DNA of 64,000 nucleotides from Microbulbifer donghaiensis (GCF_900129095.1 NZ_FQVA01000003.1:272166-336165), one strand, 5' to 3'. Shown: positions 35,846 to 45,278, counted from the first letter of the stretch. The notes: generated by a model from the letters alone, not told the origin. Made by a program: numbers and translations.

Positions 35846-37528
35846 TCAGTTTTTCAAGCTTCTGGCATTTTTCAGCTCGGATAGCTGGTTTTCGTAAACA
35901 GTCGCGAACTCCTCACCAAATAGCCGCCGATAACAGGCGTCCGGATCCTTCAACAATTCTCGATACAGCTCGGTGAAGCCTTCCCAGTTTTTGGCATTCT
36001 TGCTGGCGAAAACTCCACCGTGCTGACCGGCATGCCGCTCGATATTTTCCGGATTGAAGAACTTCAGCATGGCGTCATAGCCGGCACGCATACCGGCGAG
36101 CACTGCGACCTGGTGGTCGGAAAGGTCATCAAAGCTGTCCCGCACTGCTTGCTGGGGTGACATAAAGGCACCGCTGCCGGCGAACATTGCGGTCAGCGCA
36201 TCTGCGGCGGTCGCACTGAATTTCAGCGGATTGTTCGCTTCCGTCTGAATCATGGTGCGCTGCACACGCAATTCGTTTTTTATGCTGGTGCGCGCGCGCA
36301 ACAAGTCGATAAGCCGCGCAACCGTCTCCTGGACAATCGCTGTCGTCTGCTGGTCCACCTGTTGCAGCTGCGCCAGGGAGAGATTCAGCCCCAAGGCTGC
36401 AGCCAGGGCATTGGTAGTGGCCGTGGCAGGCGCCGGCGCAGCCGGTGTCGAGGGCTGCGGCGCCTCCACCGCGGGCACTGGCGGAGCCTGATCCTGGCGG
36501 ACACCGGGAACCGGCTGTTGCGGCTGAAGCTGGGAAAACTGTTGCGACGCATCGGAAAATGCGGCTCCCGTGGACATACCGTTATCGAATCCCGGCGCAC
36601 CTTCCACCTGTTGCCCCTGCATAGCGGCGAAAGAATCGGCAAAAGGGTTATCCAGCGGAGGGGCCGGGGGCACTGGCGACCCCGTGTTCGCGGTGGGCTG
36701 CGGGCGTGGATCCGACCAGAGTTGATCCACAGCGGGCGCGATATCGGCGGAGCTTGTCTGTTGCGGTACAATTTGCATCGAGTGACGATCGGCCGGTGCA
36801 TGGTCCTGCTCACTGCCGTCTTTCCACCAGTCGTCGCCCCAGTCGCCGCCCGCTTCTGCAGACAAGCCCCCTGCAGTGCCGCTGAAGGCAGACAAAGGGT
36901 CCTGAACCGAGCCGAACTCGGATCCCTTAACGCCACCGAAGGTCGCCAGTGGATCCGTCGGCCCCGAGTCCGTCCCGAGAAGATTATCGCCGCTTACAGC
37001 GCTCTGATTAGTACCGCTGACATAGCCCCACTCACCTGTATCGCCACCACCGCTGCGGCCAGGCTCCAGCCAGCTGTCGAGCTGCTGCGCTTCCGCCTGG
37101 TTCTGCATTTTGGCAGCCGCGGCGGCACTGAATGTCGTGCGGTCGCTACTATCGAGAAAATCCGCATCACCGAGGCCTTTGGGCAGCCCGTGACTTTCGG
37201 CCTGTGGGCGGCGAACACTGACTTTGAGTTGGTAGTCGCCAATACCGATTACGTCACCATCGTTCAGTGGGGCCTGGTTGCCCTTGCCCAGCGGGTTGTC
37301 TCCCTGATTGTGATAGGTGCCGTTTGTACTCTCGTCCGTAAGGAAATACTGGTTGTTGCTGAAGGTGATCAAGGCGTGCTTCGATGAGACTACCCGTTCC
37401 GGATCCGGCAGCACCCAGTCATTGCTGTCCGCGCGGCCGACACTGCCACCGGCGGGCGTAAACAGTTTTGTATGCTTGAGCATATTGGCACCCCGGGGGT
37501 CTGCCAACACGGAGAGAACTAAGTCCAT
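35846..37528 (-). CDS. tagH: FHA-domain T6SS scaffold protein (TagH/Fha)
   Basis: Binds phosphothreonine and links kinase signalling to T6SS assembly; substrate of PpkA and PppA in Pseudomonas H1-T6SS. The product is 560 aa from ATG 37528, chosen because homologues begin with the short strand before the FHA fold; a GTG at 37570 is possible. FHA domain about 1-95: GGSVGRADSNDW, SSKHALI and DESTNGTYHN. A long Gly/Pro/Gln-rich linker (about 95-370) follows, then the conserved C-terminal T6SS domain (about 370-555) with FFNPENIERHAGQHG and a W-E-G-F-T-E-L-Y block. It lies between the TssB-TssC fusion and tssJ. Confidence 0.94.
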   Translation of the reverse strand: MDLVLSVLADPRGANMLKHTKLFTPAGGSVGRADSNDWVLPDPERVVSSKHALITFSNNQYFLTDESTNGTYHNQGDNPLGKGNQAPLNDGDVIGIGDYQLKVSVRRPQAESHGLPKGLGDADFLDSSDRTTFSAAAAAKMQNQAEAQQLDSWLEPGRSGGGDTGEWGYVSGTNQSAVSGDNLLGTDSGPTDPLATFGGVKGSEFGSVQDPLSAFSGTAGGLSAEAGGDWGDDWWKDGSEQDHAPADRHSMQIVPQQTSSADIAPAVDQLWSDPRPQPTANTGSPVPPAPPLDNPFADSFAAMQGQQVEGAPGFDNGMSTGAAFSDASQQFSQLQPQQPVPGVRQDQAPPVPAVEAPQPSTPAAPAPATATTNALAAALGLNLSLAQLQQVDQQTTAIVQETVARLIDLLRARTSIKNELRVQRTMIQTEANNPLKFSATAADALTAMFAGSGAFMSPQQAVRDSFDDLSDHQVAVLAGMRAGYDAMLKFFNPENIERHAGQHGGVFASKNAKNWEGFTELYRELLKDPDACYRRLFGEEFATVYENQLSELKNARSLKN

Positions 37529-37612
37529 TTCACTCTGACTCGCGCTATAGAAATTTCGGGCCTCTAACACAATGGAGCCCCACTAACGGATACGGCGGCG
37601 CAACCCCGCCGA

Positions 37613-39106
37613 TCAGCTCCAGGGGCCCCTGAGATCAGTACCGGCAAGCGACTGTAATCTCGGCAATAAAATCTGGTCTTTTCCCTGCACCGACCGCAAC
37701 GTACTGATGCCCGTGCTGGCGAACCGTGCCGCGGCACGGTCTGTCAATTGCGCCTCAGCACAGGGCGTCATCCAGTCTCCCTGCGGCAGTTTGCGTAGAT
37801 GCAGCGGCAAATCTTCGTAGCTCGCCGACGCCACCGGAGCGAGCCGGCCGGTACGAACAAACTGCTGACAGATTGACAGTACCAATAGGTATGCGCTGTT
37901 GCCCCACAGGTAATAATTGTGGCCGTGCTCCGGTGTCAGCTCCTCGAAATCAAAACAGTCGGTGCGGGCGGAATCTGCACCGAAAGGCAGCCGTAACATG
38001 AATCTGGGACCTGCCAGCGCAACATATTCACAGCCCGAGTAGTCACGCACGGCCTGCCAACTCTCGGCGAACACCTCGGACAACGGGTAGTGCCAATCAT
38101 CCGGGTCCAGCGAACCGGCCAAACTGGTACACCCGGCGAGGCGGCAGTCCCCCCCCAAGATAACGGCGCTGCCTGCGGCTTCGGCGATGGTCGCGAGATC
38201 AATCAACAGGTGCAGGTCCCTCTCCTCGTCGGCAACGAAGAAGTCACCCAGAATCAGATTGAACGGCATACTTCCGGCTACAGCTTCACGCTCAACCAGG
38301 CACTTGAACAACTGCGATTGTTCGAGATCATTCTCCGCCTGGGCGAAATCTGCCAGTATTTCCTCTTTACTGACGTCAATCAGATACAACTTAAGATTCG
38401 GATGCTCCTCGAGTCGCCGCAATAACAGCTGCAGACTTCGCCAGCTACTTTCGATTTGTCGAAAGTCACTGTTGTGCATCAGCTTGCGCATGGCTTCGGA
38501 GGCGGCCTGGCTAACCGCCTGCAGGTAGAGGTCCTGATTGGCGTCTGGCTTCTGCTGCACATAGGGCGCGACGACATCTTTGATCAGCCTATCGATCTGC
38601 CCTTCGGCGCTATTCCCGTGAAAATCGTCAAACCCTTTTCCGGACAGGATTCGATCAAGCAAAGAGTCATGTGAATTCGGCGCCTGACCCGCGCCATCTG
38701 GAGCTTCCAGTTCCGGATGCCACTCGCGAATCTCTTGCGCAGCCTGGGCAAAAGTCGCCGGCTTTAACAGCTTTTTTTCCAGATCAATAAACTTTTGGAA
38801 CAGCGGCACTCGACTGTAAAGGTAATCCGGATGTAGATCATCGAATTCGAGCAGTGCCAGCGACTCCTGCATCACCGGCAGCTGTAAACGCACCCCAAGG
38901 TGTTCGAAAACGGCCTCGAAGTTATCCTTACCCAGCCGGATTGCTGGCCGCTGAGAAAGATTCTCCGGCTCGCAGACACGGCGGCTGGCGCGGCCACTGA
39001 AATCACCCAGGATAGCCACTTTCAACACATCATTTGGTAACGTTCCTGTGTCATCCTGGCCAACCTGAAAAAAAGGCACTCCCGTACTAATGGTCGATCG
39101 ACTCAC
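37613..39106 (-). CDS. TssB-TssC fusion-like sheath protein (third sheath paralogue)
   Basis: Single 497-aa chain with a TssB-like N-terminus and a TssC-like C-terminus. About residues 27-110 resemble TssB: VLKVAILGDFSG matches the MGDYSG block, and AIRLGKDNFEAVFEHLGV matches the DRDNFNDVM block. About 170-497 resemble TssC: FRQIESSWRSLQLLL, MPFNLILGDFFV, LATIAEAAGSAVI, GPRFMLRLPFG, NYYLWGNSAYL. It starts at GTG 39106, two bases after the stop of the transposase-like gene, with its GGAG site inside that gene. It is distant from both tssC copies. It may be a sheath-related assembly factor; function is not established. Confidence 0.8.
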   Translation of the reverse strand: MSRSTISTGVPFFQVGQDDTGTLPNDVLKVAILGDFSGRASRRVCEPENLSQRPAIRLGKDNFEAVFEHLGVRLQLPVMQESLALLEFDDLHPDYLYSRVPLFQKFIDLEKKLLKPATFAQAAQEIREWHPELEAPDGAGQAPNSHDSLLDRILSGKGFDDFHGNSAEGQIDRLIKDVVAPYVQQKPDANQDLYLQAVSQAASEAMRKLMHNSDFRQIESSWRSLQLLLRRLEEHPNLKLYLIDVSKEEILADFAQAENDLEQSQLFKCLVEREAVAGSMPFNLILGDFFVADEERDLHLLIDLATIAEAAGSAVILGGDCRLAGCTSLAGSLDPDDWHYPLSEVFAESWQAVRDYSGCEYVALAGPRFMLRLPFGADSARTDCFDFEELTPEHGHNYYLWGNSAYLLVLSICQQFVRTGRLAPVASASYEDLPLHLRKLPQGDWMTPCAEAQLTDRAAARFASTGISTLRSVQGKDQILLPRLQSLAGTDLRGPWS

Positions 39107-39108
39107 TT

Positions 39109-39909
39109 TCAGCTCTCCATTGCCACGATATCGACATCCTTTGTTGTCCGCGCCACTGCCGTCGTCACTTTTTCGATTTTATTTGACGAACTCCCTTCGC
39201 TGGCCGTCTCCTCTGATATCTTTTTAGTTTTACGTGGTCGACCGCGCTTCAACGGACGCACCCGCTGATTGGCGATTTGCTCGATCTTGTCCTTGAAGAC
39301 ATCCCCACCGAGCACATGTCCAACCTTGATGGTTTCCGCAATATATTCCAACAGGCGTCGATCGAAGCTGTAGCGGAATAGTTTTCGGTAGGCCTCAGCC
39401 CGCTCCCGCGGCGTTTTCCCTAGAGCCATGTAAAGTCGGTGATCAGTAATGACTTCACTGTCCGTATTACTTGCATGGTGATTGAAACTGGACCAGGGAT
39501 AGTCACCGAGCGATTCGGCCAAGCCGAGGTATAGGGGCCGCAACTCAACATAGCGATAACACGTCAGCAGGTAGGCATCGGAGTCAATGAGACTGGACTT
39601 GTAGCGCCCTCCCCAGAGGGTTCCGGAACGTTTGTAGCGGTGATTAACAAACTGTACGTAACGCCGCCCCAAAGACTGCATCATCGAGGGTACACCGTCC
39701 GGGACACGCGGTGTTGCGATGATCTGCACCATATTAGGAAGAAGAACGTATGCGTGGACGTCGACGCGGTACTGATCCGCAGCGTTGCGCAGACTGATCA
39801 GATAAAACTGATAGTCTTCCTCATCGAAAAAGCACGGCAGGTTGTTATGACCTACCTGAACAATGTGCTGAGGAATATCGATTAGATTGAGTCTGGGGAG
39901 ACGGGGCAT
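39109..39909 (-). CDS. RAYT-like (Y1 transposase family) protein with lost HUH motif
   Basis: Product of 266 aa, aligned from memory with long REP-associated tyrosine transposases. It begins MPRLPRLNL, which fixes ATG 39909 (an upstream start at 40002 adds unrelated residues). Family blocks are present: FFDEEDYQFYL, VHAYVLLPN, SMMQSLGRRYVQFVN, RSGTLWGGRY, LLTCYRYVELRP and DYPWSSF. The metal-binding HUH motif (usually NHVHLL) reads N-M-V-Q-I-I, so both histidines are gone; the YRYVEL tyrosine is kept. The C-terminus has KRGRPRK, an AT-hook-like DNA-binding motif. It is translationally coupled to the TssB-TssC fusion gene, which argues for a domesticated DNA-binding role rather than a mobile element. 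Confidence 0.85.
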   Translation of the reverse strand: MPRLPRLNLIDIPQHIVQVGHNNLPCFFDEEDYQFYLISLRNAADQYRVDVHAYVLLPNMVQIIATPRVPDGVPSMMQSLGRRYVQFVNHRYKRSGTLWGGRYKSSLIDSDAYLLTCYRYVELRPLYLGLAESLGDYPWSSFNHHASNTDSEVITDHRLYMALGKTPRERAEAYRKLFRYSFDRRLLEYIAETIKVGHVLGGDVFKDKIEQIANQRVRPLKRGRPRKTKKISEETASEGSSSNKIEKVTTAVARTTKDVDIVAMES

Positions 39910-40118
39910 CTTGCCGAAAAATCCTTTTCTTGCACAGGCGTACCGCCTAGCTTCCTTCCTTAGTGGTGCGACATTATCACAAATGAATGAAAAAGATTTC
40001 AAACCACTTGTACTACCAAGTTAACATTGCTGCACAGTGGCGATGATTTTTGAGTCATCCTGAAAGAAAATTGCTGAACGATTACAGCAAATTACATCAA
40101 CAGGGAGTTGTGACTGAC

Positions 40119-40976
40119 ATGGAGCCAATCAGGCTGGCAGTCAATGGGCGCACCGATATCGGACAGGTGCGGGAGGAAAACGAGGACAGCATTCGCTGGC
40201 ACAGTGATTCAAGCCACCCCTTTGCTTACGTCATTGTTGCGGATGGAATGGGCGGCTACAGTGGCGGTGCCATGGCCAGTCAAATCGCCGCCGACACTCT
40301 GCAGCAACACCTGAATGAATTGCTCGGTGACACTTTCTTATCCTGCTCACCACAGCAACAACAGCTGATGTTGCGGGCAGCATTGATCGAAGCTATAGGC
40401 AATGCCAATCAGCGAATAGTCGAGACAAAAAATACTCGACCGCAGTTTTCGCAGATGGGTACCACTTTGGTTGCCGCGGTGGTTTGGCAGGAGTTTCTGG
40501 TTGTCGCACATATCGGCGATTCACGCGCTTACCTGTGGAATGCATACGGCCTGCAGAGACTCACCCGCGATCACAGCGTGGTCCAGGAAATGATCGACAG
40601 CGGGCAACTCACACCGGAACAGGCACAACAGTCTCAGATTCGCAATCATATTACCCGCGCACTCGGTGTCACTGAAGACGCGGAGCCGGTCATCAATAGC
40701 TGGAAGCTCACCGAAGATGCGCTTCTGCTTCTGTGCAGTGACGGTTTAACGGAGTATCTCGACGACCACTGCATCGAGCGCGTGCTCGCCACCCACAGGC
40801 CGGCACTCGAAAGCGTCTATCGCTTTATCGATGACGCCAATCAATTAGGCGGCCGAGACAACATCAGCGCAGGCATCATGGAGTTTTCCAATAGACCAGA
40901 AGCAGTCGCTCGGGCAGTCGATGATGCAATTACGCTGAAGCCAAAAAAGGACGATGTCACAGTTCGCAAATCCTAG
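40119..40976 (+). CDS. pppA: PP2C-type Ser/Thr phosphatase (PppA)
   Basis: Dephosphorylates the T6SS FHA protein, opposing PpkA. The product is 285 aa from ATG 40119, with GGGAG at 40103-40107; a TTG at 40050 would add 23 residues. All PP2C metal and core motifs are visible: GRTDIGQVREENED, VADGMGGY, GTTLVA, HIGDSRAYL, DHSVVQEM, LLCSDGLTEYL and GGRDNISAG. There is no transmembrane segment. It is divergent from the transposase-like gene across a 210-bp gap and followed by the Rhs gene after 45 bp. Confidence 0.95.
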   Translation: MEPIRLAVNGRTDIGQVREENEDSIRWHSDSSHPFAYVIVADGMGGYSGGAMASQIAADTLQQHLNELLGDTFLSCSPQQQQLMLRAALIEAIGNANQRIVETKNTRPQFSQMGTTLVAAVVWQEFLVVAHIGDSRAYLWNAYGLQRLTRDHSVVQEMIDSGQLTPEQAQQSQIRNHITRALGVTEDAEPVINSWKLTEDALLLLCSDGLTEYLDDHCIERVLATHRPALESVYRFIDDANQLGGRDNISAGIMEFSNRPEAVARAVDDAITLKPKKDDVTVRKS

Positions 40977-41021
40977 CGTCAACCCCCTCTTGCCCTTCTT
41001 ATTCTTCTCGAGAGCGCCAAT

Positions 41022-44000
41022 ATGACACCGGAACGTCTGGCCGAAATTATTCCACTAGCACTGACAAAGCTAGCACCGCCTCATATCGACCCCGTAGCTG
41101 GCGATCCTTTCGCGCTATGCCGGTGGCTAAATTCTTATACAGGACAAAGTGCGGATACGAGTGGACAGTCTCCTCTCGGCGCGCTGTGGCCAATACCGCC
41201 TGAGATATCGGCCGATAAATTCACACTGACCCAGGCGCCAGAATTGCCGACGCTCTGCACTAAAGACTGCGGGCCGGTGAAGTTCTGTAATCGGCCTGGT
41301 GTCAATGCGCAAGGTCGGCACGTACCCTCGCTCGCTCGGTGCCAGCAAGTAGCGGAGCATGTAATCGCTCACAGCGGTGAAGTAGCCTTTGCGCGGACAG
41401 ATTTTACTTTGCCCGGCCCTCTACCTTTTGCATGGCAGCGCTACTACCGCAGCAGCATTACAGAAAACAACGGGCTTGGTCCTGGCTGGCGTCACACTCT
41501 GAGCGAAAAGCTGACTATCACCGAAGGGCACCCGGACAGCGACGGTGCGCATGCAGCCGTTGCAGAACTGCAGACCGCCGAAGGCCGGATTGTGTCTTTC
41601 AATGTTCCGCCTATCGGGCAAAGCAGCTATAACCGCTTCGAGCGTTTGCTGCTACATCGGCAGAGTCTGCACAGCTATCGCCTCAGGAGTTTCAGCCAGC
41701 CCGACAAGATATTCCGCGCAGATGGTATCAGCGGAGCACTCCCCCTAACAGAAATACGCGATCAATTTGGTAATTCGCTCACCGTGGATTACGAGGGTGG
41801 TCTGCCGAGAAAAGTTGTCAGCTCCTGGGGACGGATGCTGATATTCGAATACCAAAATCATTGCATCAAGAGAATACTGAATCGACATGCACCTACCGGT
41901 GAACAGAGCCTTTGTTCCTATGATTACTGCACTACGGCCGCAAGGCTCGCCGCAGCCTGCAGCGGTACTACGCACGAGAGCTATCACTATGATTCCGACC
42001 GGCTCACTGGTGTGGAGCACAACCTGCACGGCGCGCTCGAGTTTAGCTACGATCACCAGCAGCGGTGTCACAGACTAAGAAAAAATCGATTCGAATACTC
42101 GTTATGCTGGCAGAACTCGCAGCGTCACTGCACGCTGACCGTACCCGATCGGCATAAGACACAATGGGAGTTTGATGGCTTAGGCCAGCTGTTACGGGAA
42201 ACACAGCAAGGTAGAGTGACCAGCTATTTTTACGACTACTACGGCAATCTCTGCCAGAAGACTTCGAACGCGCAACGGGAAATCTGTCGCCACGATGAAT
42301 TTGGCCGCCTGGTGCGCCGCACGCGCCGTGGAATAAGTGATCGCTTCGTTTACGACGATTTCGGCCTGCTGGCAGCCGCGCACCTTCGCGGAAAGGAAAA
42401 CTGGCTATTTGATTATTCCGACCAGAGACTCCCGGAAACGGTGACGGACCCAGCCGGACACGACTGGAACCTCCTTTTCAATGAGCGCGGACAACTGATA
42501 AGGCTGATCGACCCGGAAAATGGCAAGCTGAAGTTGCACTGGGATGGACAGGGCCAACTGACGTCGATTTTGCGTGGGGAGCGGCACTGGAGATTTGAAT
42601 ACGACAACTGGAACAGGTTGACGGGCAGCAGCTGTGGAAATCTCACGGCAAGGCAGTGGCGCTACCAGAGTAGCGGCGAACTGCTGGAATATCGTTGCGG
42701 TGAGAGAATTCTTAAGGTTGAAAGTGATACCCGGGGTCGACCGTGCGGCATCAGTGAGAATGGACGGGTACGCCTGCTCTGGGAGCGTGACGACGATGGC
42801 GATATCTGCCGGCTGCGCCTACCCACAGGAGACACCTGGGAAATCCGCTATGACAAATACAAAAATGTCGTCCAGGCACAAAACTCGGCGAATACACTGA
42901 CCTGGCGCTACGATCGCTTCGGCCAGCTCTGTGCATTCGATGATGCGCGCGGCGATTGTATCCAGTGGCGGTACGATAGCAGTGCGCGAGTGCGGGAATA
43001 CCGCAACAATGACACACGCTGGTTTTTCACCTACGACGACTGCGGCGCACTACGGCAGATCCGCAACAACAGCGGCCAGCAGTGTGAGTTTCACCATGAT
43101 GAGTGCGGCCGCCTGCTGCTCGCCGACAACGGCTATAGCCGTGTAAGGTTCCAGTACGACAGGCGAGGCCGGCTCATCGCTGAACACCACGACAGTAGCG
43201 ATAGCGAAAGTCTGGATATTAATCACCAGTATGATCGCCGGGGCTGGCTTAAGAAGTCCACATCCGGCGAACTCGATATCAGCTACTTGCTAGCTCCCGA
43301 CGCTGCTCTCTACGGTATAGATGCGAATGGCGAGGCAGTGCTGCGCTGCGAATACCTGGACGCAGAGGAGAACTGGACCCAAGGCCGCATCCACAGCCGG
43401 CACCGATATTTGGACGGCCAGCTAGCCAGTATCGAGACCACGCACAACCAGCGTTGGCATTTCGCAAGCCGGGAATCCGGGCGCGATATCGAACCCGCAC
43501 TAAGTGCTGACCACAGTGGTATCGAGCGCGACCAGCACGGCAGTATCGCCAGGGAAAGGCGTAGTGACTCCAGTGACTCCGAATATCGCTATCAATACGA
43601 TGGCTGGGGCCTGATGACCGGCGCCGAATGTGACGCGTTCAAAACCTATTTTCGTTACGACCCCTTCGGGCGCCGCCTGCGCAAACTCACCACCTACCGT
43701 AAATCCACGCAGCAGAAGCGCGTCCTCTACTATTGGAACAGTTTGGGATTGTGGGCCGAGCACAGCCAGATAGCGGCTATTGAGGAACCGCCGTCGCAGT
43801 ATCTTTATCACCCGCTAACGGGAGCACTGTTAAGTTGCTGGCAGGCTGGCGCACTCAAGCACTACCTGCTCGATCCGGCCGGCAGACCGCTGGTGCAGTT
43901 TGACCATCAAGGTGAACTATTGTCGCCGGAAAGTGCGGCGCCAGCGCAAGTTGGCACCAACGGAGAGCCGGGCCCCGGCTCTTGCCGCTTGCGCGGAACG

Positions 44001-44165
44001 GCGCAGATGCTCGACCCAGAGACCGGTCTTTACTACAGCTGGCAAGGCTACTGGAACCCTATCCGGCACTGCTGGCTACACAGGGAGGACCCTTTCGGGG
44101 GAAATCAACAGGGAACCGTGTCTGAATTCGAATATACCGCAGAGGTCGACGTGGAGCCTGCCTGA
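41022..44165 (+). CDS. Rhs/YD-repeat protein without a C-terminal toxin domain
   Basis: Product of 1047 aa. The N-terminal 80 residues are of no recognised family. A DUF6531-like segment follows (about 110-160, including TDFTLPGPLPFAWQRYYRS and GLGPGWRHTL), then a long series of YD repeats (F/W-x-YD, for example FRYDPFGRRLRKL) that build a hollow shell. The core-closing region GTAQMLDPETGLYYSWQGYWNP is present, followed by EDPFGG, the equivalent of the usual DPxG cleavage boundary. Only about 20 residues follow, so the variable toxin tip is absent. No PAAR or transmembrane segment is found. It could be a disarmed shell, a cargo carrier or a decayed effector. Confidence 0.9.
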   Translation: MTPERLAEIIPLALTKLAPPHIDPVAGDPFALCRWLNSYTGQSADTSGQSPLGALWPIPPEISADKFTLTQAPELPTLCTKDCGPVKFCNRPGVNAQGRHVPSLARCQQVAEHVIAHSGEVAFARTDFTLPGPLPFAWQRYYRSSITENNGLGPGWRHTLSEKLTITEGHPDSDGAHAAVAELQTAEGRIVSFNVPPIGQSSYNRFERLLLHRQSLHSYRLRSFSQPDKIFRADGISGALPLTEIRDQFGNSLTVDYEGGLPRKVVSSWGRMLIFEYQNHCIKRILNRHAPTGEQSLCSYDYCTTAARLAAACSGTTHESYHYDSDRLTGVEHNLHGALEFSYDHQQRCHRLRKNRFEYSLCWQNSQRHCTLTVPDRHKTQWEFDGLGQLLRETQQGRVTSYFYDYYGNLCQKTSNAQREICRHDEFGRLVRRTRRGISDRFVYDDFGLLAAAHLRGKENWLFDYSDQRLPETVTDPAGHDWNLLFNERGQLIRLIDPENGKLKLHWDGQGQLTSILRGERHWRFEYDNWNRLTGSSCGNLTARQWRYQSSGELLEYRCGERILKVESDTRGRPCGISENGRVRLLWERDDDGDICRLRLPTGDTWEIRYDKYKNVVQAQNSANTLTWRYDRFGQLCAFDDARGDCIQWRYDSSARVREYRNNDTRWFFTYDDCGALRQIRNNSGQQCEFHHDECGRLLLADNGYSRVRFQYDRRGRLIAEHHDSSDSESLDINHQYDRRGWLKKSTSGELDISYLLAPDAALYGIDANGEAVLRCEYLDAEENWTQGRIHSRHRYLDGQLASIETTHNQRWHFASRESGRDIEPALSADHSGIERDQHGSIARERRSDSSDSEYRYQYDGWGLMTGAECDAFKTYFRYDPFGRRLRKLTTYRKSTQQKRVLYYWNSLGLWAEHSQIAAIEEPPSQYLYHPLTGALLSCWQAGALKHYLLDPAGRPLVQFDHQGELLSPESAAPAQVGTNGEPGPGSCRLRGTAQMLDPETGLYYSWQGYWNPIRHCWLHREDPFGGNQQGTVSEFEYTAEVDVEPA

Positions 44166-44245
44166 AAAATTTCGCGCCGCAAAACAAGCGACCGGGAAAC
44201 GCGCAGCGGCTACAATGCAAACGCGTCCCCTCTAATGACTGACTC

Positions 44246-45262
44246 ATGGCAGAAAACTTCAAAATCGGTGGTGTATCTATCTCTCGCGGCGAGACCCGAC
44301 GTATCGATCTACCCGTGGTTCGCCTGTACACCGACACGGAAATGGCCATTCCGGTCTATGTGCAGCGAGGAAAGAAAAGCGGTCCGACCATGTTTGTTTG
44401 TGCGGCACTGCATGGCGACGAGCTCAACGGTATCGAGATTATCAGCCGCCTGATCGGCAGTCGGTCGCTCAAGTCGCTGCGCGGCACGCTGATCGCCGTG
44501 CCGGTGGTCAATGTATACGGTGTGCTGCAGCACTCGCGCTACCTGCCTGACCGCCGCGATCTGAACCGCTCCTTTCCGGGCTCTGCCAAAGGCTCGCTGG
44601 CTGCACGCATGGCCCATGTATTTCTCGACGAAATCGTCTCCAAGTGCGACTACGGCATAGATCTGCATACCGGCGCGCTACATCGCAGCAACCTGCCGCA
44701 GATACGCGCCAACCTGGATGACGAGGAGACACGTGGAATGGCGAACGCCTTCGGTGTGCCGGTAATGCTGAACGCGACCCTGCGCGACGGGTCCTTGCGC
44801 CAGGCGGCGGCGGATCTGGGCGTACGCATTCTTTTGTATGAGGCCGGAGAGGCACTGCGTTTTGACGAGCTGTGTATCCGCGCCGGGGTAAAAGGTATCG
44901 TCAATGTTTTGCGACATCTGCAGATGCTGCCAAAAAGCCGCCGCCAACAGAGCATCGAGCCCTTTGTTGCCCGGCGCAGCGGATGGCTGCGCGCCAGTGA
45001 CAGCGGCATTGTAAATCACAAGAAGGAGCTGGGTGACCATGTGCGCGAAGGGGAGGTTCTGGCAACCATTGCCGATCCGTACGGTCACGAGCTGGACCGG
45101 GTAATTTGCAATGCCGACGGCATTATTATCGGCAAACAGAATATTCCGTTGGTGCAGGAAGGCGAGGCCATGTACCACATCGCCTATTTTCACGAGCCTC
45201 ATGAAGTGGCGGAGAATCTTGAACTGCTGCAGGACAGCCTGCTGCCGGATGAGAATTTCTGA
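44246..45262 (+). CDS. Succinylglutamate desuccinylase/aspartoacylase-family zinc hydrolase
   Basis: Cytoplasmic zinc-dependent amide hydrolase of the AstE/AspA (M14-like) family, 338 aa. Zinc ligands are visible in HGDE (the HxxE motif near residue 53) and the histidine of the DLHTG motif; RRDLNRSFPG is also conserved. The C-terminal beta domain (about 245-325) carries the GIVNHKKELGDHVREGEVLA lipoyl-like strand pattern. Such genes often neighbour rimK; none is seen here, so the substrate is unknown. The start ATG at 44246 lacks a clear ribosome site. It ends at a convergent terminator shared with the transglycosylase gene. Confidence 0.88.
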   Translation: MAENFKIGGVSISRGETRRIDLPVVRLYTDTEMAIPVYVQRGKKSGPTMFVCAALHGDELNGIEIISRLIGSRSLKSLRGTLIAVPVVNVYGVLQHSRYLPDRRDLNRSFPGSAKGSLAARMAHVFLDEIVSKCDYGIDLHTGALHRSNLPQIRANLDDEETRGMANAFGVPVMLNATLRDGSLRQAAADLGVRILLYEAGEALRFDELCIRAGVKGIVNVLRHLQMLPKSRRQQSIEPFVARRSGWLRASDSGIVNHKKELGDHVREGEVLATIADPYGHELDRVICNADGIIIGKQNIPLVQEGEAMYHIAYFHEPHEVAENLELLQDSLLPDENF

Positions 45263-45278
45263 GGAGCGGCACTGATAG

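Noticed and set aside
36362-37387. 341-codon plus-strand open frame
   Set aside because: Antisense to the FHA protein gene, whose FHA and C-terminal T6SS motifs are clear; the plus product is arginine-rich low-complexity.
39109-39909. Active IS200-like or RAYT transposon
   Set aside because: HUH histidines are missing and no flanking REP-type palindromes or element ends were seen; the gene is fused into the operon by spacing.
41022-44165. Rhs effector with a polymorphic toxin
   Set aside because: Only about 20 residues follow the core-closing segment; no toxin domain or immunity gene fits in the 80-bp gap after it.
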